Assembly: GCF_944377805.1 (NCBI RefSeq)
Contig: NZ_CALWFZ010000014.1
Location: forward strand, 1-56,766
Length of the DNA: 56,766 bases
Reading direction: 5' to 3'
Source: an uncultured Mediterraneibacter sp.
Lineage (GTDB): Bacteria > Bacillota > Clostridia > Lachnospirales > Lachnospiraceae
The notes beneath the pieces are model-generated. The model was given only the letters and a program-made list of their open reading frames with translations. It was not told where the DNA came from and did no database searches. Position numbers and translations under genes: made by a program. Below, in pieces: positions 35,341 to 46,253 of this stretch. Within the stretch, counting starts at the first letter, position 1. The number at the start of each line of letters is the position of its first letter.

Positions 35341-35369
35341 ATTTTAAATAGTTTTCCCAACATTGTCAA
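35341..35369 (-). promoter_or_regulatory. Promoter of the surface protein gene
   Basis: On the minus strand TTGACA (35369-35364), 17 bp, TAAAAT (35346-35341); about 75 bp before the start codon. Close to sigma-A consensus. Confidence 0.75.
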
Positions 35370-35393
35370 GTATATCCAACTAATATATACCAG

Positions 35394-36989
<1,596 letters not shown>

Positions 36990-37019
36990 GTAGAATAGTT
37001 CAAAGGATTAATAAGAAAA

Positions 37020-38447
37020 ATGGATATTTATGACGTAATCATAATCGGAGCCGGCGTATCCGGCTCTGCCGTTGCGCGGGAACTGTCCCGCTACCAGTTG
37101 AAGGTCTGTGTGCTTGAGCGTAAGGAAGACGTATGCGCCGGCACATCCAAAGCCAACAGCGGCATCGTCCACGCAGGCTTTGACGCAGAACCCGGCTCAC
37201 TGATGGCGCGCCTTAATGTGCGTGGAAACAGGATGATGGAACAACTCTCAGAAGAACTCGACTTTCCTTTTCAGAGAAACGGCTCGCTCGTCGTTTGCAC
37301 GGATGAAGATGATGTTCCCCGGCTTGAGGAATTGAAAAAGCGCGGGGAAATAAACGGGGTAAGCGGCCTTGAAATACTGAATCGCTCAGAACTTGCCAAA
37401 ATAGAACCGAATATAAGCGACAGAGCATGCGCGGCTCTCTATGCCCCGTCCGGCGGTATCGTATGCCCCTTCGGGCTCAACATTGCGCTTGCGGAGAATG
37501 CCTGTGAAAATGGAGTAGAATTTTATTTTAACACAGAAGTGACATCGTTAGAAAAAGAAGACAGTGTCTGGAAGATTTATACGAATAGCGGAATATTTTC
37601 CGGGACATATGTGGTTAATGCCGCCGGAGTCTACGCCGATGTCTTCCACAATATGGTCAGTTCCCGCAAAATACACATCGCCCCCCGCCGCGGCGAATAC
37701 TGTCTGCTTGATCATACTGCCGGAAATCATGTAAGCCACACAATCTTCGCGCTGCCCGGCAAATACGGGAAAGGCGTTCTTGTAACGCCGACTGTACATG
37801 CCAATCTTCTGATCGGTCCTACAGCGGCAGATATAGACGACAAGGAGGGAACCTGCACAACAGGAGACGGACTTGAGCAGGTAATACAAAAAGCCTCTCT
37901 CAACGTCAGAGACATCCCCGTGGGGAAAATTATTACTTCTTTTGCCGGTCTGCGCGCCCATGAGGACGGACATGAGTTTATCATTGGCGAGCCGGACGAT
38001 GCACCGAAGTTTATCGACTGTGCCGGAATCGAATCTCCCGGTCTGACCAGCTGCCCTGCTATCGGAGAGATGGCGTCGCAAGTCATTCTGAAAAGAATGA
38101 ACCCAGCTAGAAAACCTGATTTTATCAGCACAAGAAAAGGGATTCTCAATCCGTCACTTCTCTCCGAAGAAGAGCACGCCAGACTGGTCAAAAAGAATCC
38201 GGCTTACGGAAATATCATCTGCCGCTGTGAGCAGATATCTGAGGGTGAGATACTGGATGCAATCCACCGGCCTCTAGGAGCCAAGTCTCTCGATGGAATC
38301 AAACGACGGACCCGAGCCGGTATGGGGCGTTGTCAGGCCGGATTCTGCTCGCCAAAAGTCATGGGGATCCTGTCCCGCGAACTTCATGTGGATATGTCAG
38401 AGATTACAAAGTCCGGCGGATCTTCCAAAATTATCTGGGACAACTGA
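37020..38447 (+). CDS. Anaerobic glycerol-3-phosphate dehydrogenase, GlpA-like, with BFD [2Fe-2S] domain
   Basis: 475 aa. The N-terminal FAD-binding motif IIGAGVSGSAVARELSRY starts at about residue 7, followed by a DAO-type oxidoreductase body (HAGFDAEPGSLMARLNVRGN). A C-terminal bacterioferritin-ferredoxin-like domain (about 400-455) has Cys ligands in CRCEQ and CQAGFC. Expected to oxidise glycerol-3-phosphate to dihydroxyacetone phosphate. Shorter than E. coli GlpA. It lies 30 bp after glpK and works presumably with the next two products. Confidence 0.9.
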   Translation: MDIYDVIIIGAGVSGSAVARELSRYQLKVCVLERKEDVCAGTSKANSGIVHAGFDAEPGSLMARLNVRGNRMMEQLSEELDFPFQRNGSLVVCTDEDDVPRLEELKKRGEINGVSGLEILNRSELAKIEPNISDRACAALYAPSGGIVCPFGLNIALAENACENGVEFYFNTEVTSLEKEDSVWKIYTNSGIFSGTYVVNAAGVYADVFHNMVSSRKIHIAPRRGEYCLLDHTAGNHVSHTIFALPGKYGKGVLVTPTVHANLLIGPTAADIDDKEGTCTTGDGLEQVIQKASLNVRDIPVGKIITSFAGLRAHEDGHEFIIGEPDDAPKFIDCAGIESPGLTSCPAIGEMASQVILKRMNPARKPDFISTRKGILNPSLLSEEEHARLVKKNPAYGNIICRCEQISEGEILDAIHRPLGAKSLDGIKRRTRAGMGRCQAGFCSPKVMGILSRELHVDMSEITKSGGSSKIIWDN

Positions 38448-38465
38448 TATACAGGAGGCAAAAAT

Positions 38466-39767
38466 ATGCTCACATATGACATTGTAATCATCGGCGGCGG
38501 CCCCGCAGGACTTGCCGCCGCCATCTCGGCAAGAGACTGCGGAACGGAACGTATTCTGATCCTGGAGCGGGACAGGGAACTTGGCGGAATCCTGAATCAG
38601 TGTATCCACAACGGATTCGGGCTGCATACTTTCCAGGAAGAACTGACGGGACCGGAATATGCTTACCGTTTTATAGAACAGGTTCTGAACAGAAACATTG
38701 AATATAAGTTGAACACTATGGTCATCGATATTGACGATAACAAAACCGTGACCGCTCTAAGCAGCGCTGACGGTCTTCTGAAAATCAAAGCCAGATCTGT
38801 TATCCTGGCTATGGGATGCCGGGAACGCTCCCGCGGAGCCCTGAATATTCCAGGATACCGGCCCGCCGGCATATTTTCCGCGGGAACAGCCCAGCGCCTT
38901 GTCAACATAGACGGGTATCTTCCCGGTCGCGAAGTCGTAATTCTCGGTTCCGGAGATATCGGGCTTATTATGGCCCGTCGTATGACGCTGGAAGGAGCTC
39001 ATGTAAAACTTGTCGCCGAACTCATGCCCTACTCCGGCGGACTCAAGCGCAATATTGTACAGTGTCTCAATGATTTCGACATTCCACTCAGGCTGAGCCA
39101 CACTGTAATCGACATCAGGGGAAAGGAGAGACTGGAAGGCGTCACGATCGCCAGAGTAGATAAGAGCAGAAAGCCGATCCCCGGCACGGAAGAATATTAT
39201 CCCTGCGATACGCTTCTTCTCTCTGTAGGTCTTATTCCTGAAAATGAACTCTCAGGGAAAATAGGCGTAAAAATGAACCCTGCAACCTCCGGCCCCGCGG
39301 TAAACGAGAGTCTGGAGACAAATATAGACGGGGTATTCGCCTGCGGCAATGTACTCCATGTACACGACCTGGCAGACTATGTATCTCAGGAAGCCGCCTC
39401 TGCCGGAAGGCACGCTGCTTTTTATGCTAAAAACCTCTTCAGGATCCACGAGAAGAGTTCTTCGCGGACCGGCGTCAGACGCTCTGAATCCCGGACGATT
39501 GCTCTCCTGGCACAGAGCGGAGTACGCTATACCGTTCCCTCTGTCATTCGTCCGGAACGCATGGAAGAACGTCTTGTCATCCGCTTCCGCGTTTCAGAGG
39601 TGTTTACAAACCGATATCTGTGCGTCTGTTTCGACGGCTCATGTGTTCTCCGGCGCAAAAAACGTGTTATGGCGCCCGGGGAAATGGAGGAAATCACTCT
39701 TACAAAAAAACAGATCATGCAGTATCCTGACTTGAAAATTATCACATTAAAGATCGAGGAGACATAA
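38466..39767 (+). CDS. FAD/NAD(P)-dependent oxidoreductase of the glp operon
   Basis: 433 aa. Two dinucleotide-binding motifs: IIGGGPAGLAAAISARDCG near the N-terminus and VVILGSGDIGLIMARRM near residue 156. GCRERSRGALNIPGYRPAG and the C-terminal VFACGNVLHVHDLADYVSQEA are typical of the pyridine nucleotide-disulfide-like group without a redox disulfide. It stands where glpB would in other organisms and may pass electrons from the GlpA-like subunit to NAD or another acceptor. The acceptor is unknown. Confidence 0.88.
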   Translation: MLTYDIVIIGGGPAGLAAAISARDCGTERILILERDRELGGILNQCIHNGFGLHTFQEELTGPEYAYRFIEQVLNRNIEYKLNTMVIDIDDNKTVTALSSADGLLKIKARSVILAMGCRERSRGALNIPGYRPAGIFSAGTAQRLVNIDGYLPGREVVILGSGDIGLIMARRMTLEGAHVKLVAELMPYSGGLKRNIVQCLNDFDIPLRLSHTVIDIRGKERLEGVTIARVDKSRKPIPGTEEYYPCDTLLLSVGLIPENELSGKIGVKMNPATSGPAVNESLETNIDGVFACGNVLHVHDLADYVSQEAASAGRHAAFYAKNLFRIHEKSSSRTGVRRSESRTIALLAQSGVRYTVPSVIRPERMEERLVIRFRVSEVFTNRYLCVCFDGSCVLRRKKRVMAPGEMEEITLTKKQIMQYPDLKIITLKIEET

Positions 39768-39769
39768 AA

Positions 39770-40147
39770 ATGGAGTCAAAAACACTGACCTGTATCTGCT
39801 GTCCCGTCGGATGCCAGATCACAATAAAACTTGAGGAAAATAAAATCAAAAGTCTGACAGGAAACACCTGCCAAAGAGGGGGGGCTTACGCACGCCGGGA
39901 GATTACATCTCCTGAGCGTATCGTCACCACAACTGTCCGTGTGACAGGAGGGGATGCAAAAATGGTTCCGGTAAAAACAAAAGATCCCATCCCGAAAGAT
40001 AAGATCTTTGACTGTATCCAAAGCCTGAGAAATGTCACAGCGACCGCCCCTGTTCACGTAGGAGATGTCATTCTTCAAAACGCAGCGGAAACCGGTGTGG
40101 ACATTACGGCCACAAAAAATGTGGCTGCAGTCACTGGTGTGTCCTGA
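39770..40147 (+). CDS. DUF1667 domain protein of the glp operon
   Basis: 125 aa; begins 2 bp after the previous stop. Cys motifs CICCPVGCQ near the N-terminus and GNTCQRGGAYARREI resemble the Fe-S binding head of molybdoenzymes. The rest contains TTTVRVTGGDAKMVPVKTKDPIPK. DUF1667 proteins regularly follow the GlpA-like and FAD oxidoreductase genes in Firmicutes, probably as a small electron-carrying or assembly subunit. That role is inference. Confidence 0.85.
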   Translation: MESKTLTCICCPVGCQITIKLEENKIKSLTGNTCQRGGAYARREITSPERIVTTTVRVTGGDAKMVPVKTKDPIPKDKIFDCIQSLRNVTATAPVHVGDVILQNAAETGVDITATKNVAAVTGVS

Positions 40148-40214
40148 AGCATCTATGTCCGCTACGCCGAAAAATTCCGAAAAATCTCTCTGTAACGATC
40201 CGCATAGATGCTTC
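40146..40214. repeat. 12-bp inverted repeat bracketing the end of the LysR gene
   Basis: GAAGCATCTATG (40146-40157) and CATAGATGCTTC (40203-40214) are perfect complements 45 nt apart. One arm touches the DUF1667 stop codon and the other lies inside the LysR coding end. It may act as a 3' hairpin for both convergent messages. No T-run, so terminator activity is uncertain. Confidence 0.45.
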
Positions 40215-41037
40215 CTCTCCTCCATATAAAGTTAAACTCATGAAAAATGTGAAAGTCAGCAAGAGGAATCTCTATCAGCGTTCCCGCTTTCAGTTCCTTT
40301 CGTACTGCGGCTTCATACAAAAATGTGATGCCGCATCCCGATTTTGTCAACTCTTTAATCGTCTGAAGACTTCCCACTTCCATCACTTTTTTGAAGTCCC
40401 TGACGCTCAGATTCCGAGCGTCAAGACAGCGCTCCAGTACCTCTCGCGTACCGGATCCCTCCTCCCGGATCAGGAGGCGTTCCTGAAAAAGGCGCTCGAT
40501 ACTGTCCGGAGTGTGGTGGAACTGATAGTTCCGGGCGCAGACCGCGATATACGCTTCATCCGAATATTTCTGATAGTCATATTCACTCTTCTGGAAAAAT
40601 CCCTCTACAAGCGCAAAGTCAATCGCGCCTTCATCCAGTCTTTTTAGCAGTTCCTTAGTATTCTCGACAACCATCTGAATATGCGCGTCCGGATGTACAC
40701 TTAAATATCTCTCCAGAATTCCGGCCATAAGCACATCCCCCACCGTTCTGGTTGCGCCAAACCGAAGTTCACGGGTCGCATTTGTCTTCTGCATCTCACT
40801 TAACATGGATAACTCGTCATGCATCATAGTAAGAGAGGCATTACGCAGAATCTCTCCCGCACCGGTCAGTTTCAGCTTCTTCCCCTCATACCGGAAAAGT
40901 TTCGTATTATAATGTTTCTCCAGAAAATGAATATGCTGGGATACTGCCGGCTGAGTAATATTGAGTTTTTCTGATGCTCTGGTAAAATTCATGAACTGAC
41001 ATACTGTAAGAAATGTCTCCATCCTGAAATCAAGCAT
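40162..41037 (-). CDS. LysR family transcriptional regulator
   Basis: 291 aa. The N-terminal winged HTH has FMNFTRASEKLNITQPAVSQHIHFLE; the C-terminal effector domain follows from about 90 (LRFGATRTVGDVLMAGIL). It is divergent from a YeiH family exporter gene, with a 25-bp palindrome between them, like the E. coli YeiE-YeiH pair. Regulation of the exporter is therefore likely. The effector may be a sulfur compound by analogy only. Confidence 0.93.
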   Translation of the reverse strand: MLDFRMETFLTVCQFMNFTRASEKLNITQPAVSQHIHFLEKHYNTKLFRYEGKKLKLTGAGEILRNASLTMMHDELSMLSEMQKTNATRELRFGATRTVGDVLMAGILERYLSVHPDAHIQMVVENTKELLKRLDEGAIDFALVEGFFQKSEYDYQKYSDEAYIAVCARNYQFHHTPDSIERLFQERLLIREEGSGTREVLERCLDARNLSVRDFKKVMEVGSLQTIKELTKSGCGITFLYEAAVRKELKAGTLIEIPLADFHIFHEFNFIWRRGSIYADRYREIFRNFSA

Positions 41038-41146
41038 GATCTTACTCCCCTTATCACCGGAAACACTTTTGTCCTATTTAGAGATCCGGGCGGAGATTCC
41101 TGCCTCGAAACCCCGCCCAAATTTATACTGAACTACTCCCTGTTTC

Positions 41147-41171
41147 TTATCATAACATATATTTATGATAA
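41147..41171. promoter_or_regulatory. Palindrome TTATCATAA-N7-TTATGATAA (LysR operator candidate)
   Basis: Perfect 9-bp arms with a 7-nt AT spacer between the divergent LysR and YeiH genes. It lies about 110 bp from each start codon, the normal position for a LysR-type recognition site. It also satisfies the T-N11-A rule. Confidence 0.65.
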
Positions 41172-41278
41172 AATAAAGATTAATAATTATATTTTATGAT
41201 TTTTTTATGATATGATAGATCGGTATACAAAAAAACAATTTTACACTCTGTTCAGAAAAAATTAGGGAGGTTATATCA

Positions 41279-42286
41279 ATGAATTTTGTGAAAAAAAATG
41301 GAGCTGGATTCCTGCTCTGTCTCATTATCGCCATACCGGCCTGGTTTCTCGGACAGGTTCTGCCTGTTATCGGCGGTCCTGTGTTTGCGATTCTGATCGG
41401 TATGGTTATCACATTAGTTCTCACAAGGAAGGAGGCTTTCACAGACGGAATCAACTATACATCCAAAAAAATCCTGCAGGCAGCGGTCGTTTTCCTCGGG
41501 TTTGGAATGAATCTGACTGAGATTCTGGCAAAAGGAAGACAGTCTCTTCCCATCATCATCTCCACTATCGCCACCTCGCTGATCCTTTCATATATCCTGT
41601 ACAGAATTCTGAAGCTTCGCACAAACAACGCTATCCTTGTAGGAGTCGGATCTTCTATATGCGGGGGAAGCGCTATTGCGGCAACAGCTCCCGTTATCCA
41701 GGCCTCAGATGAGGAAGTGGCTCAGTCCATTTCTGTTATCTTCCTGTTCAATGTCATTGCCGCACTGATTTTCCCCACACTGGGAGCAATGCTGGGGCTG
41801 AGTAATGAGGGATTCGGCCTGTTCGCCGGAACCGCTATCAATGACACCTCTTCCGTCACGGCTGCCGCCGCGGCCTGGGACGGTATACACGGAAGCAGCA
41901 CTCTGGAGTCTGCCACAATAGTAAAAATGACAAGAACGCTGGCGATCATACCGATCACTCTGGTTCTTGCCATCTGGCGAGGGAGGAATGAAAAGATTTC
42001 TAAAGATTCTTCTTTCAATTTAAAAAAATCATTTCCTTTCTTTGTGTTGTTTTTTGTGCTGGCATCCATAGTCACCACAGTATTCCAGCTTCCGGCAGCA
42101 GTGACTGATCCGCTTAAAGAACTAAGCAAATTCCTGATCGTCATGGCTATGGCTGCCATCGGTCTTAATACAAATATCGTAAAATTAATAAAGACCGGCG
42201 GAAAGCCGATCTTTACAGGATTTTGCTGCTGGCTTGGAATATCGCTTGTAAGTCTGGGAATGCAGCATATTCTTGGAATATGGTAG
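41279..42286 (+). CDS. YeiH family putative sulfate/sulfur-compound exporter (UPF0324)
   Basis: 335 aa, about ten hydrophobic helices. Family signatures: [24 protein letters not shown] near the N-terminus, [31 protein letters not shown] and [26 protein letters not shown] before the ATG. The export role is an annotation tradition with limited experimental support. Confidence 0.92.
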   Translation: MNFVKKNGAGFLLCLIIAIPAWFLGQVLPVIGGPVFAILIGMVITLVLTRKEAFTDGINYTSKKILQAAVVFLGFGMNLTEILAKGRQSLPIIISTIATSLILSYILYRILKLRTNNAILVGVGSSICGGSAIAATAPVIQASDEEVAQSISVIFLFNVIAALIFPTLGAMLGLSNEGFGLFAGTAINDTSSVTAAAAAWDGIHGSSTLESATIVKMTRTLAIIPITLVLAIWRGRNEKISKDSSFNLKKSFPFFVLFFVLASIVTTVFQLPAAVTDPLKELSKFLIVMAMAAIGLNTNIVKLIKTGGKPIFTGFCCWLGISLVSLGMQHILGIW

Positions 42287-42316
42287 GAGATGAAGCTGCT
42301 CCGGAACCTCTGAATA

Positions 42317-43606
42317 TTACATCTCCCCGAGCAGTTTATCAATGCTGACAAGTTTTACGCTGAGCACGAAGATGTCGGCAGCCACGGACAACTCTTCCGG
42401 CGTCGGATATGACGGAGCGATGCGGATATTACAGTCATGCGGATCCTTTCCATATGGGTAAGTCGCACCCGCTCCCGTCATCACAAGTCCGGCTTCTTTT
42501 GCCTTTGCCACGATCGCTTTAGCGCAGCCGTCCATTGAATCAAAGGAGATAAAGTATCCGCCTAAGGGCTTGATCCAGGAACCAATCTCCAGGCCGCCCA
42601 GTTCTCTCTCGAGCACATCGATAACTGCCTCGAACTTCGGGCGCATGATGTCCGCATGTCTTTTCATATGTTCTACGATTCCGTGCACATCCCTGAAGAA
42701 ACGCACATGGCGAAGCTGATTCACCTTGTCGTGTCCGATCGTCTGCATCTTCATCATGCTGCGGATCTCATTTAAGTTCGCCTCAGAGGCCGCCAGGGCA
42801 GCGATACCCGAGCCCGGGAAACTGATCTTTGAGGTAGATGAGAACTTATATACCATGTCCGGATTTCCTGCCTTCTTGCACTCTGAGAGAATCTCAATGA
42901 GATAATCCTGTTTATCCTCATACAGATGGTGCACGCAGTACGCGTTATCCCAGTAGATGCGGAAGTCTTCTGCTGCTGGTTTTAAGTTTGCAAAGCGGAA
43001 TACCGTCTCATCAGAATATGTGATCCCCTGAGGATTGGAATACTTCGGCACGCACCAGATTCCCTTCACCGTCGGATCCTCATTTACATATTTTTCTACC
43101 AGATCCATATCCGGTCCTGTGGGCGTCATTGGAATATTGATCATCTCGACGCCGAAATGTTCGGTAATTCCGAAATGACGGTCATACCCCGGTACCGGGC
43201 AGAGGAATTTTACTTTATCAAGTTTACACCAGGGAGTGCTGCCAAGTACGCCGTGTGTCATCGCGCGGGCAACAGTGTCATACATTACATTCAGACTGGA
43301 GTTTCCGAATATGATCACATTGTCCTTCGGAACTTCCATCATATCCGCAAGAAGCTGTTTCGCCTCGCCAATACCGTCAAGTCCGCCGTAGTTGCGGCAG
43401 TCCACGCCATCCTCGCAGGTCAGATCAGCGCCGCTGTTTAGTACATCCATCATTTCCATAGACAGATTCAGCTGTTCCGCCGACGGTTTTCCCCTGGACA
43501 TATCCAGTTTCAGGCCCTTTGCCTTAATCTTTGTATAGCGGTCTTCCAGTCCGCTTTTCAATTCCAGTAGCTCTTCCTTACTTAAATCTCTGTATGCTGT
43601 CATCAC
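42317..43606 (-). CDS. Aspartate aminotransferase, type Ic (Aminotran_MocR family)
   Basis: 429 aa PLP enzyme. It belongs to the group that includes the mycobacterial aspartate aminotransferase Rv3722c: LKLDMSRGKPSAEQLNLS near the N-terminus, YGGLDGIGEAK, IFGNSSLNVMYD, VPKYSNPQGITYSDE and the PLP lysine in FSSTSKISFPGSG. Reaction: aspartate plus 2-oxoglutarate to oxaloacetate plus glutamate. Single gene with its own promoter. Confidence 0.9.
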   Translation of the reverse strand: MMTAYRDLSKEELLELKSGLEDRYTKIKAKGLKLDMSRGKPSAEQLNLSMEMMDVLNSGADLTCEDGVDCRNYGGLDGIGEAKQLLADMMEVPKDNVIIFGNSSLNVMYDTVARAMTHGVLGSTPWCKLDKVKFLCPVPGYDRHFGITEHFGVEMINIPMTPTGPDMDLVEKYVNEDPTVKGIWCVPKYSNPQGITYSDETVFRFANLKPAAEDFRIYWDNAYCVHHLYEDKQDYLIEILSECKKAGNPDMVYKFSSTSKISFPGSGIAALAASEANLNEIRSMMKMQTIGHDKVNQLRHVRFFRDVHGIVEHMKRHADIMRPKFEAVIDVLERELGGLEIGSWIKPLGGYFISFDSMDGCAKAIVAKAKEAGLVMTGAGATYPYGKDPHDCNIRIAPSYPTPEELSVAADIFVLSVKLVSIDKLLGEM

Positions 43607-43647
43607 CAGGCTCCTCCACTCTTTCTTTATTTTTATCGCTGTCTGCT

Positions 43648-43676
43648 ATTTTATCTGATTTATGACGGTTCGTCAA
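43648..43676 (-). promoter_or_regulatory. Promoter of the aminotransferase gene
   Basis: On the minus strand TTGACG (43676-43671), 17 bp, TAAAAT (43653-43648), about 40 bp before the start codon. Confidence 0.7.
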
Positions 43677-43777
43677 TGCCTTCTTGCATTTTCACCTCAA
43701 AAACGCGCGGTTTTTTTCCGGTATTTGGGTTTAATATGAAATTTATCCAATCTCCACATTCATTTTGAATGTCGTCG

Positions 43778-43841
43778 TCGCAAAAAGCTCCTGTTCCGCA
43801 TTGCGGAACGGAGCTTTTACTAAGCCACGCATAATGTGGCT
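43778..43841 (-). terminator. Double-hairpin terminator of the scf-secDF unit
   Basis: Directly after the secDF stop comes a small hairpin AGCCAC/GTGGCT (43823-43841). It is followed by a strong one (43783-43818; a GCTCC/GGAGC and GTTCCGC/GCGGAAC stem with one bulge) that ends in TTTTTG on the minus strand. Confidence 0.85.
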
Positions 43842-43842
43842 A

Positions 43843-46236
43843 TCAGTGTTGCTTTCTCTTCTTCTTTTTCGGTTTCTGCTTCTTATGTCCCGAATTTTTC
43901 TTACTCTCTGAACTCCGGAGATCTGTCGTCTTCTGAGACTCTTCTCCCTGATTTTCCGCCACCGCGCTTACGGAAACTGCGGCTCCTGACGTCATAAGCT
44001 GCGGCGCTTCCCCGCGCTTCTTCATAACATACCAGAGAGCTCCTGTAATGCACACTGACGTATATGCTCCGCAGGCAATACCGACCATGAGGGGAGCCGC
44101 GAATTCTTTAATGGAGCTTACGCCCAGCACATAGAGCGCAACCACCATAATGAATGTCGTCAGATTCGTGTAAATACTTCTGGTCAGCGTCTGCGTGATA
44201 CATCTGTTTACCAGATCTTTCAGATCTTCTTTTGTATTCAGTTTTAACTCTTCACGGATACGGTCAAAAATGACAATCGTCGCATTGATCGAATACCCGA
44301 CTATAGTCAGCATACATGCGATAAACGTGTTCCCCACCGATACTCTCGCGATCACATAGAACGCCAGTACGACGAGCACGTCGTGAACCAGCGCGATGAC
44401 AGCGCTTGAAGCAAACCGTATATCCTTAAACCTGAACCAGATGTAAAGCAACATGCAGACCGTCGCAATGATTACCGCCACAATCGCATCCGTACGCATC
44501 TCGGAACTTACAGTGGAGCTGATGTTCTCTGTCCTGACATTCTCAGCCGTGACATTATAGTTCTCTTCCATATACTGTGCAAATGCTTCACGCTCGGCAA
44601 GGTCAAGCGACTGGGTCTTAAATACAACCTGCGTGCTGTCCTGCACGGTCTGCACCTGGATATTCGGATCTCCGGTAATCTCCTCGAGATCCGGGATCAT
44701 CTCGCTGTCGATCTCATCCAAGGTGTACTCCTGGTCAAACGTAACACTTGTGGAGGTTCCTCCCACAAAGTCCAGGCTATAGTTCATTGCTCCGATTTCG
44801 CGGCTGTGGTTGATCCCCATACCGACAAAGCCGCTTACGCACAGAACAATGGAAATAATAAAGAATACTCTGCGCTTCCCGAGGAAATCGATTGCCCGAC
44901 GCTTTTTCAGCCTTTTAGCGTATACCTTCGGATTTCTGATGCCGATGGCATAAAAAGCGTTGATGATCACGCGTGTGACAAACAGCGCCGTAAACATTGA
45001 TACCACAATACCCAGCGCCAGTGTCTGCGCGAATCCTTTGACTGTTCCGCTTCCTCTCAGCCAGAGAACCGCAGCAGCGATCAGCGTCGTCATATTGCCA
45101 TCGATAATTGCAGACATCGCCTTGTGGAATCCGGACTTTAATGCGGTATGCACAGCCTTGCCATCCGCAAGTTCTTCCTTCACACGGGCAAATATAATAA
45201 CATTGGCATCCACTGCCATACCGATGCCAAGGATAATACCTGCGATACCGGGTAAAGTCAGCGTGATGTCAAAGGCATTCAAAAGCAAAAGGATCAGTCC
45301 TGTATAAATCAGAAGCGCAAGACTGGACGCAAATCCGGGCAGCCGATAGACAAAACACATAAAAAGGCATACGATGATCAGGCCGATTACACCGGCCAGA
45401 AGACTGGTGCTGACCGCTTCCTGCCCGAGCTGGGCTCCGACCACCTCTGAACTGATCTCGGTCAGTTCAACATTCAGACCTCCGATACGGATCGTTGAAG
45501 CGATATTATCTGCCTCTTCGTATGTCATTTCTCCAGAGATCGTAGCACGCCCGTTCTCTATGACAGCCTGTACATTAGGAACGCTGATCAGTTCACCGTC
45601 GTAGTAGATCGCGATGGAATCCTGGCTGTTGCTGTACGCTTCCTGTGTAGCCTGGGCGAACGCCTCGGTTCCCTCATCATTGAGCATGAGTTCCACTCCA
45701 TACTCAGGCTCTCCTGTAGTGGAGCTCGATATGGCGCCTGCCGACGCGTCCTCCACCTCCGAGCCGGTCAGCACGATTGATCCGTCTTCCTGAAGCTCCT
45801 CGATCGTTTTCGTAAGTTCGTAGCCTGTTCCATCCGCGTTGACCGCATAGTTCTCAGTTCCGTCGCTTCCCTGATGTTTAATAAAATACAGCGATCCCGG
45901 CTGTCCCAGTTCTTCTAAAATCTCATTGGCATCCTGTACTCCGGGTATCTCAATGCTGATACGGTTGTTCCCTACCTGATAAGCCTGGGCTTCCGTACTG
46001 TACTCCTCCACACGTCTCTGGAGTTTGTAAACAGTGTCTTCCATATCCGCCTGAGAAGGGGTATCACCGGCAGCCTCATAAGTGATGCTGACGCCTCCCT
46101 CCAGGTCAAGTCCAAGATTAATGTTTCTCGCCGCTCCCATACCACTGGAGTTTAATCCATGAATCGTGGTTACTCCGAGAAACGCTATCACGGCCGCGAT
46201 CAGGATCAGACTTATTATACCTCTGCTCTTTTTCAT
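43843..46236 (-). CDS. secDF: Protein translocase subunits SecD and SecF fused (SecDF)
   Basis: A proton-driven helper of Sec export. 797 aa with about twelve helices. The SecD half opens with a signal-like helix and INLGLDLEGGVSITYEA, contains GNNRISIEIPGVQDANEI, and ends in the membrane block with GIAGIILGIGMAVDANVIIFAR. The SecF half starts near residue 475 (GAMNYSLDFVGGTSTSVTF) and has GYSINATIVIFDRIRE. The C-terminal tail is basic (KKQKPKKKKRKQH). It lies 17 bp after scfB. Confidence 0.97.
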   Translation of the reverse strand: MKKSRGIISLILIAAVIAFLGVTTIHGLNSSGMGAARNINLGLDLEGGVSITYEAAGDTPSQADMEDTVYKLQRRVEEYSTEAQAYQVGNNRISIEIPGVQDANEILEELGQPGSLYFIKHQGSDGTENYAVNADGTGYELTKTIEELQEDGSIVLTGSEVEDASAGAISSSTTGEPEYGVELMLNDEGTEAFAQATQEAYSNSQDSIAIYYDGELISVPNVQAVIENGRATISGEMTYEEADNIASTIRIGGLNVELTEISSEVVGAQLGQEAVSTSLLAGVIGLIIVCLFMCFVYRLPGFASSLALLIYTGLILLLLNAFDITLTLPGIAGIILGIGMAVDANVIIFARVKEELADGKAVHTALKSGFHKAMSAIIDGNMTTLIAAAVLWLRGSGTVKGFAQTLALGIVVSMFTALFVTRVIINAFYAIGIRNPKVYAKRLKKRRAIDFLGKRRVFFIISIVLCVSGFVGMGINHSREIGAMNYSLDFVGGTSTSVTFDQEYTLDEIDSEMIPDLEEITGDPNIQVQTVQDSTQVVFKTQSLDLAEREAFAQYMEENYNVTAENVRTENISSTVSSEMRTDAIVAVIIATVCMLLYIWFRFKDIRFASSAVIALVHDVLVVLAFYVIARVSVGNTFIACMLTIVGYSINATIVIFDRIREELKLNTKEDLKDLVNRCITQTLTRSIYTNLTTFIMVVALYVLGVSSIKEFAAPLMVGIACGAYTSVCITGALWYVMKKRGEAPQLMTSGAAVSVSAVAENQGEESQKTTDLRSSESKKNSGHKKQKPKKKKRKQH

Positions 46237-46253
46237 GATCTCACGTTCCTTTC

